Program-made: the position numbers and the translations under genes
Source: Gnetum montanum
Taxonomy: Eukaryota > Streptophyta > Gnetopsida > Gnetales > Gnetaceae
Assembly: GCA_015680685.1 (NCBI GenBank)
Contig: MNCI01020673.1
Span: 796,177 to 860,176, forward strand
Length of the DNA stretch: 64,000 nucleotides
Direction: 5' to 3'
Part shown: one piece after another, positions 57,268 through 64,000 of the stretch
Position numbering within the stretch: the stretch's first letter is position 1
Layout: every line of letters starts with the position of its first letter
The notes under the pieces: generated by a model
The model's input: only the letters and a program-made list of their open reading frames with translations
Databases searched by the model: none
Told to the model about the DNA's origin: nothing

Positions 57268-58700
57268 ATGGCTTCTACACTTAAAGAGAAATCACTACAT
57301 GCTAATGAAATTCATAAGAGTCATGACAAAGGATATGACGAAGAAGATTGGAGTGCACCCATGCAAACTAGAATTTCATATGCTCACACTAATCCATATT
57401 ATTTTGATTTCACATTTATCTTTCATCAAGATGAACAACTAAGATGGAGAGATTTATAGGACAACATTGTTTTACCTATAGAATGTTTTACATCATCTAT
57501 GCTACAAGCAAGCCTTGTAAGGTCAAACCTTGGCCACGTACAAGAAGGGTACCACATCACAAAGCACATGACTAGACCATACCAACTAATAGAGGCCTAG
57601 GTAAGAAGGGATGTTGCTATGGAGACAAGGCATGAGCTTGATAAAGGAAAGAAAGTACCACAAATAGTTTTGATCCTGAGAAACATCAGCATCGAACAAG
57701 ACATCTTGATGATGAAGAAGATGATTATGAGTAAATAAGAGAAAGAATTAGGAATGAAGAGAGAGAGCTTTTTGAGCATCAAATGGGTCATTGCTACATT
57801 AGATCTTACAAACCTAAAGATTATGAAGAAACCCTACTAGCCACTCACATCATGATTAATATTAGAGAAGTAGTGTATGCTCCTACTAGGCATGTGAGGA
57901 ATAGTCTCATAAAGCAACTAGATATGAATAATATCTTGAAATTTGAAGGTGGATATAATGCAAATTCATAGCATCATCTTCAAGCCTTTCATTATGCTTG
58001 TTCCCTTCAAAATATAGAGAATGATTGGCAAAAATTGAAGTTGTTCCCTAGACCACTCATAAATGAAGTAGAGAGTTGGTATAGATCCTTAGAACTAGAA
58101 TCTATCTTATGATAGAGGGTCATGCTAGAGCTTTTTAGTAAAAAATATCAAGCTTATTCAAGAGTGTCCAATTTGAGAAAACAAATTCAAGGATGGAAGT
58201 AAGGGATACATGGATCCCTTGATGTGGCAATGGGTAGATATTATTCTCTACTACATGGGTGCCTATGCAATGGTTCTTCTCAAAATGAATAACTATGAAA
58301 CATCATTAATGGGATAAGAAACAAAATAAGAGAAACCCTTTGGGTATATTCCCAAGGAAGGTTATCCAAAATGATGGCTCATCATATCCAAAGATTGATA
58401 GAACAAGTGGTAAAAGAGGAAGAAGAATTAAAGCAAAGAGAATCAATTGAAGAATAAAATTGAGATCCTGCAATGAGGAAAAGGGATATGAAAATATGAA
58501 AAAGATAACAAGAAGAAACTTTTGAGGATATGATCTAGAGGAAGACTTTACCCATCCAAAAATTCATTAATGACATTGTGACTAAGGTAGAGCAAATGTG
58601 GGATTTTGTGGATGAAAAATTTGCTACTACACTCAAGATACTAGATGAGAAGACTGAATAGACCTTGAATCAAAATAAAGAAAAGAAGAGAAAATGAATG
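57268..58700 (+). pseudogene. Element C gag
   Basis: ATG 57268 opens MASTLKEKSLHANE. The shared N-terminal block PYYFDFTFIFHQDEQLRWRD is seen, then the capsid core SLIKQLDMNNILKFEGGY (57900-57955), VMLELFSKKYQAYSRVSNLR and GRLSKMMAHHIQRLIEQ. Stops and frameshifts are many. The C-terminal KVEQMWDFVDEKF matches element B. Confidence 0.85.
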
Positions 58701-59489
58701 ATAAAACTATAGAAATAAAGGAAAAATTTCTGCAATTGAAGAATCTAGTTTGAAAGATAATGAAGGTTCCAAAGTGTGCCAATATGAAAATCCTAAGGGA
58801 TGTTGTCCTGTTATGGTCCATTTGTAAGAGTTTGGGGCATATGTGCTTAATCCAAGATTTGTAAAGAAATAGATGCCAAGATGATAATCTTAATCACAAG
58901 ATAACTTCTAACAACTTTACCAACCATTATATTATCCAATTGGAACTCATCCTCAATTGTAGGAATAATATCAGCAATAGTGGCAACAACCACAACCATG
59001 GGAGATGCCACCACCAAGGTAAGAATATCCATATAGATAACTAGATCCTTATGGATATTATGTTCAACATCCAATTAGTCTAGGAAATGTTTTAGTCCAC
59101 ACCTCCTATCACTACTATGCAATGGAATATCATAGACCCACTATTTCTCAAATGGATCCAAATTCTTATGCACACTAATTAACAATTGGTTAATAAGTTA
59201 AAACTCCTAACTTCCTACCACTAGTGCCACTGCCAGTTATGCAAGGAGGACTGCAAACATAATTGCAACAAAAAAGTGCCACCAAGGTAGTTAATACAGA
59301 AGAGGATGTAATCACAAGTGAACCAAGGGCTTGAAAATGTCCTTTTTTCAGGACAAGTCCTGAAAAGGTTTAAAGAATGATAACTTCACCTACATCCATT
59401 CCATCTGCACATACTCCTCAAGGGAACACTACACCTCCACATTCTACAGATTAGAAGTTGACTACTTTCATGCTTGCTCAAATAGTCAC

Positions 59490-59960
59490 ATATTAGGTTA
59501 AAGTAGAAGCACTTCCCAAGAAAAGAACAAATCTTGGAAGTCCCTTAGTGTTTCTACAAATAGAAGGATATAAACCCTACAAGGATTTACTAGATTCTAG
59601 GTTAGGTGTAAATCTAATCTTACAAGATATGTACAAAACCTAGAATCTTCCTCCATTGAAGAAAAGTAACATTTGACTAGAGCTTGTGAATCAGTTAATT
59701 GCCATGCCACTTGAACAAGTGGAAGATATCATCACCACCATAAATGGCTCATCTTACCCTATTGATTTCTTAGTTATACATGTAGGAAAAGAACAAAGGA
59801 GAATTTGCTATAATTTTGGGAAGAGCATGGCTTAGCATTATGGATGCTAAGTTAGAATTAGAGACTTTGGAAATCTCCAAGAAAGATGAAGCAGAAATCA
59901 CATAGAGATGTAGAGTTCCATGTATCACATACAATGATAACAGGTGCAATGGCATGTAAA
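59490..59960 (+). pseudogene. Element C aspartic protease
   Basis: LLDSRLGVNLI is the active site with Arg for Gly, as in element A. It is followed by VEDIITTINGSSYPIDFLVI and a frame change. RVPCITYND-like text lies near 59915. Confidence 0.8.
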
Positions 59961-60239
59961 ATATTTGGGCTATGAAAGATAATACCAGTACAACATGCAA
60001 TCAATGTACAGAAGACGTGTGTGCAAAAATGCCTATATGTAGTTGTCGCATGACAAGAAGGATCCTAGCAGTTGATCACTAAAAACGAAATAGAATCCAA
60101 TATATGCATGGAATCATTAAATAGAATCAAAAGTGCATACATTGAAAATAATAATAAGTTAGAATAGTTTATGATATTTTATAAGAAAACATTCCTATGT
60201 ACAATCACATCAAGAAGAAGACATCAAATAGGGATAATT

Positions 60240-61135
60240 AGAGGTACAAGAAAAGTTTGAATTAGAACCTTTAGAACTAAAAGCCCTACTAGAAAAACTA
60301 GAATATGCTTTTCTGAATAACAAAAAATTGGTAATTATTAATGCCAATATTAATAAAGACTAAAAGAGGAAGTTATTGAAATGGTAAATAAATGGCCCAT
60401 TGTGTTTGCATGGTCCTATGACAAGATAACTTGTATAGATCCTTGCATCTATTAGCATTGAATCTATATGATCCAACTATCAAACCATGCTACCAACCTC
60501 AAAGAAGATTTAATTTTAAACTCAAAGAAGTTGTTAAAAAAGAGCTAGAAAAATTGCTAAAAGTAGGGTTCATCTATCCTATAGTAGATAGTGAATGGGT
60601 TAGTTCTTTAGTCATTGTTTCAAAGAAAAGTGATAAGTGGAGGATCTATATTGGCTTCTGATTGTTGAATTTAGCAACATTCAAGGACCATTTTCCTTTG
60701 TCATTTGTTAATTAGGTCCTAGATGTCATTGTAGAACATTGGTACTATAGTTTCCTTGATGGGTACAATCGGTATAACCAAATCCACATTGCACTAGAAG
60801 ACTAAGAAAAACCCACATTTACCTATCCATGGGGAATATTTACATACAAATAGATGCCCTTTGTCTTATGTAATGCACCAACTATCTTGCAAAGACTTGT
60901 ACTTAGCATCTTCTAGAAGCAAAGTGGCAATGGGTTGAAGTCTTTATGGATGAATTCTCCATATATGGGCTAGATTTTAAACAAGCCTTGGACCATTTAG
61001 AGTTGGTACTAAAAAGATGTGTAGAAACCAATATAAAGATTAATTGGCTAAAAATCCATTTAATGGTTCAAGATGGTATAGTTCTAGGACATAGATTATC
61101 TCATAAAGGAATAAAAGTAGATCCATAGAAGATCA
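60240..61135 (+). pseudogene. Element C reverse transcriptase
   Basis: The linker LKALLEKLEYAFL at about 60280 leads to RRFNFKLKEVVKKELEKLLK (60510), VSKKSDKWRIYI, SFLDGYNRYNQIHIALED and, after stops, FMDEFSIYG at 60946, where MDD has become MDE. LDHLELVLKRCVETN and DGIVLGHRLSHKGI follow. It is closest to element A but dead at the catalytic site. Confidence 0.87.
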
Positions 61136-61560
61136 TAGTCATCTAGAACATCAATCAAAGATCACATACCACTAAGGATGTCAAATCATTTCTTGGACAC
61201 ATAGGATATTATAGAGAATTTATTGAAAATTTCTCAAAGATTGCAAAATTGCTAGTAAAACTCACTAAGAAAGATACACCATTCCACTAGGTATAACTAT
61301 GTGAGAAGGCATTCAAAACATTAAAAAACATTGATCGAAATACCAATATTTCAAGCTCTAGATTGGTATAAATCCTTTCACATTAAGTACCTAGGTATCC
61401 TATTTATGTTCACACATATCATAGTGCTATTAGATTTTTGATGAATATACTAGTAGTTAGTCCAATGGTGATAAGATGGCTTGTGATATTACAAGAATTC
61501 AACATCACCATGATAGATAAGAAGGAAACCGAAAACATTGTAGTTGATCATCTATCCAAT
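61136..61560 (+). pseudogene. Element C RNase H remnant
   Basis: The RT connection region is clear ([20 protein letters not shown] at about 61180), then a broken KAFKTLK. The RNase H catalytic part is shortened compared with element A. ILQEFNITMIDKKETEN-like text near 61500 marks its end. Confidence 0.7.
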
Positions 61561-61789
61561 CTTAGATGAGAACTGTAAGACAATGATGAATTATTATCAA
61601 ACCAATTTCCTGATAATAAATCTATCCATTAGAACAAAAATGGCTATAGCCTTAATAGAGAAGTCATGGATTTTTTATTATGTGATCTATCTCACTATAC
61701 AAGAGCCTCATGTTGAGTGGAATAAGAAATAAAAATAACAGTTCTTCCACTGAGTCAAATAGTATATGAAAATTAATGGGAAGCTTTAC

Positions 61790-62764
61790 AAGATCTGCAT
61801 TGATGGGCTAGTTAGATGGTGTGTTCATGAGAAAGATCAATAAAGAGCCTTACAAGATGCACATGAAGGACCACGTGATGGTCATTATGAGAGATATAGA
61901 ACAACACTCAAATTAATGATGGTAGGCTACTTTTGGCCTACCATATTTAGAGATGCACACTAGTTTACCCAGTCTTGTGAGAGGTGTCAATATGATAGAG
62001 GACTCATGATAAAAAAAAATGTCCACAATAGTGGATACAACCATTAGAGCCCTTTGATATTTAGTGAATTTATTTTATGGGGCCCATCACACCAATTTCC
62101 AATGGGAAATCATATATTATAGTAATTGTCAATTATTGCACCAAGTGGACAAAAGAAACTACAGTAAAGGATTGTACAGTTGTAATGGTTGCTAAATTCT
62201 TTCAACAACATGTGGTGAATTAGTTTAGAGTACTCAAAATATTGAAATCTAATAGTGAAACCCACTTCACCAAAGCTACATTGAAAAAGATAATGCAACA
62301 CCTTGGGGTCAGTCATTAATTAACTACACCATATCACCCCCAAGAAAATGATCAAGCAGAAGTAACCAATAGGAAACTCACAAGAATATTAACTTGAACT
62401 ATTAGTTAATTTAGAAAGGATTGGAGCACTAAGATGAATGATACTCTATGGGCATATAGATCCACATGGAAACTTCATATTGGATATTCACCCTAGGAAC
62501 TAGTTTATTGAAAACTTCCTACAATACCAATCCAAAGAGAGCTATAAACATTAGCCACTGCTAATGTACTTGACCTCAACATAAACTTATCTCATGAATC
62601 TTAACCTTTTAGATGAAAATTGGCTTTTATCTTCGATGAGTAATGAAGTCCATAAAAACTACTATAAATGTAGGCATGAAATAAAAAAAATATTAATTAA
62701 TCCTGGCAATAAGGTATTCTACTATAATCCCAACCATGTGCCCCAAAAAGCTAAGTTCCAAACT
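61790..62764 (+). pseudogene. Element C integrase, cut by copia LTR
   Basis: The zinc region has DAHEGPRDGHYE and FTQSCERCQ with both Cys kept. The core reads IYFMGPITPIS (first Asp lost), NSETHF (second Asp lost) and DQAEVTNRKL (Glu present). RKDWSTKMNDTLWAYRSTWK follows. The C-terminal part (62594-62764) with KVFYYNPNHV stops where the LTR starts. Confidence 0.85.
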
Positions 62765-64000
62765 CGTGGACCTTTTAGTGTGTTTTGGTGTGTGTCAAAG
62801 TGTTAGGTAAAATGGAGTTAAAGGTTGTTTGCATGGTTGTATGGTTATTGTGTTTGTAGAACTATGTACATGGGTAACCAAGATGAGCTAAAGCCTACAT
62901 AGAGGACAAGAAAAAAATTGTTTAGAACTCAAAGGAGATGGTCATCTACATGGTCTTCAAATGAACATCCAAAGAACTTGGACAAGGATTAGATACTATA
63001 CAAGAAAAGTTATCATCATTAAAGCATGTGTAAGATCAAGGTTTTAGAAAAGGAACAATGAATTCAAATAATAAAGAAAGTGAACAAAGACATCTTCAAG
63101 AATCAAAAGATGACTTGACATAATGAAAGGCTTCACAGACAAAGATGTCTTTAACAAACAACATATGTCTTTCCTCAAGCAAAGACGTCTTCGTCATAGA
63201 AAGACATCTTTACATAATGCAAACCAGGTTTAAAAAGGCATCTTCCATTAGACAAAGATGTCTTTTAAGAATGAAGTTTTCAAAAAGACATATTTTACTA
63301 AATAAATATGTCTTCTCAAAATCAAAGAAAAATTCAAATAAACATCTCAAGCACAAAGAAGACGTCTCCCATGACTATTAATGATCGTTGGCTAGTCATT
63401 GCATAAGTTCTGAGATGGATTTAGAAACATGATAGCTATAGGAAGACTTGATGTGCATTGGAAAATGTGCAAGATTATTTGTAACCATTGTACAATCATT
63501 TTGTAATTATTTTTATTCTTTTTTGCTTCTCATTTTGTTATCATTTTGGTATTGTAAAGTGTGATGTACCTAAACGTACAAGGATGAGCAAACTGAGTTG
63601 GATTTATCCCTTGTAATTGTTCTTCCTTTTTGCCCTATGGGGTTGATGTGCTTCTTGCAAGAAGACATTTTTACTGAGCTTGTCAAGATCCTACGAGATT
63701 GAGTTTTTGGTGTTGTGATACGACACTTTGATGTAGAGCTTAAGACTATAAAGGTTATGGAAGCTTGGAAACCACATTTTTAAGCTTGATGGGACCTTAC
63801 AGGGTTGAGTGATTGGTGCTATGGTACAACACTCTAGAGTAGGGCTTGAAGATTGTATAAGGTGTGAACCCTTTAACCACATTTTGAAAGTAACAAAGTC
63901 TAGAGGTGTGCTTGTGATCTACCTTCCAAGTGTGGATTGCCCAAGTTGGGGAGCCACGTTAAATTTGGTATGTGTGCTTTTCTTTTTTAATTTTTAATTT
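62765..64000 (+). repeat. Copia LTR of the element D family, runs off window
   Basis: It aligns with both element D LTRs from GTGGACC through to the end of the window, about 1.24 kb. Its first T appears as C. AAGACGTCTT is intact at 63182-63191 and AAGACGTCTC at about 63359. It may be the 5' LTR of another element or a solo LTR. Confidence 0.85.

Larger units (their letters stand above)
56071..62764 (+). mobile_element. Element C: old Athila/Tat-like Ty3 element, 3' end cut
   Basis: LTR, primer site, gag, protease, RT, RNase H and integrase appear in order on the plus strand, all related to element A but far more decayed. At 62765 a copia LTR begins inside the integrase C-terminal region (AKFQTRGPF). 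The 3' part and 3' LTR are outside the window. Confidence 0.8.

Overview
The window is repeat-derived plant nuclear DNA. I found no convincing host gene, rRNA or tRNA gene. It is filled by LTR retrotransposons of plant type: a Ty3 chromovirus of Reina-like character, a giant Ty3 Tat/Ogre-like element, three members of one Athila/Tat-like Ty3 group with a tRNA-Asp primer site, and two Ty1/copia LTR sets. Nearly all coding copies are broken. Many in-frame stops read TAG, TAA or TGA where CAG, CAA or CGA is expected, and CpG-rich sites such as primer sites are decayed by C-to-T change. This is the signature of old, methylated heterochromatin in a large plant genome. Species cannot be told from the sequence.

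Layout. Positions 1-2645 and 37681-40295 are two parts of one minus-strand chromovirus. Its RNase H gene is split by a plus-strand Tat/Ogre-like element at 2646-37680 (5-bp duplication AATTC). That element is about 21.8 kb once its own insertion is removed. It has gag and protease at the left, then an 11-kb spacer, then RT, RNase H, a second (archaeal-type) RNase H and integrase at the right. The spacer holds a long antisense ORF (9468-26196), two 29-bp minisatellite blocks and a roughly 187-bp tandem array with hairpins. The antisense ORF is itself split by element A (10981-24232, minus strand, duplication TCCTC), so three elements are nested. Element A has gag, protease, RT, RNase H and integrase, plus a 951-codon ORF between integrase and its 3' LTR.

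To the right of 40296 the elements lie mostly side by side. Copia element D is at 41193-47070 (gag only). Element B is at 47356-54964 (duplication TCTAT). It is the best preserved, with gag and protease but no RT or integrase. Element C (56071 to about 62764) is an old coding relative of A, cut near its integrase end by a copia LTR that runs off the window (62765-64000). Unassigned AT-rich stretches lie at 40296-41187, 47071-47350 and 54970-56070.

How the parts relate. A and C carry the enzyme genes that a gag-protease-only element such as B would need in trans, and all three share gag type, LTR ends and primer site. Each family has its own array of short CpG-containing palindromes in the LTR upstream of the TATA box or start region: CGATATCG in B, CGTATACG in A, GACGTC in both the chromovirus and the copia elements. 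The observations most worth a second look are the hidden 951-codon ORF of A with a U3-like promoter copy upstream of it, the antisense ORF inside the Tat spacer, and the hairpin repeat whose two arms change together between copies.
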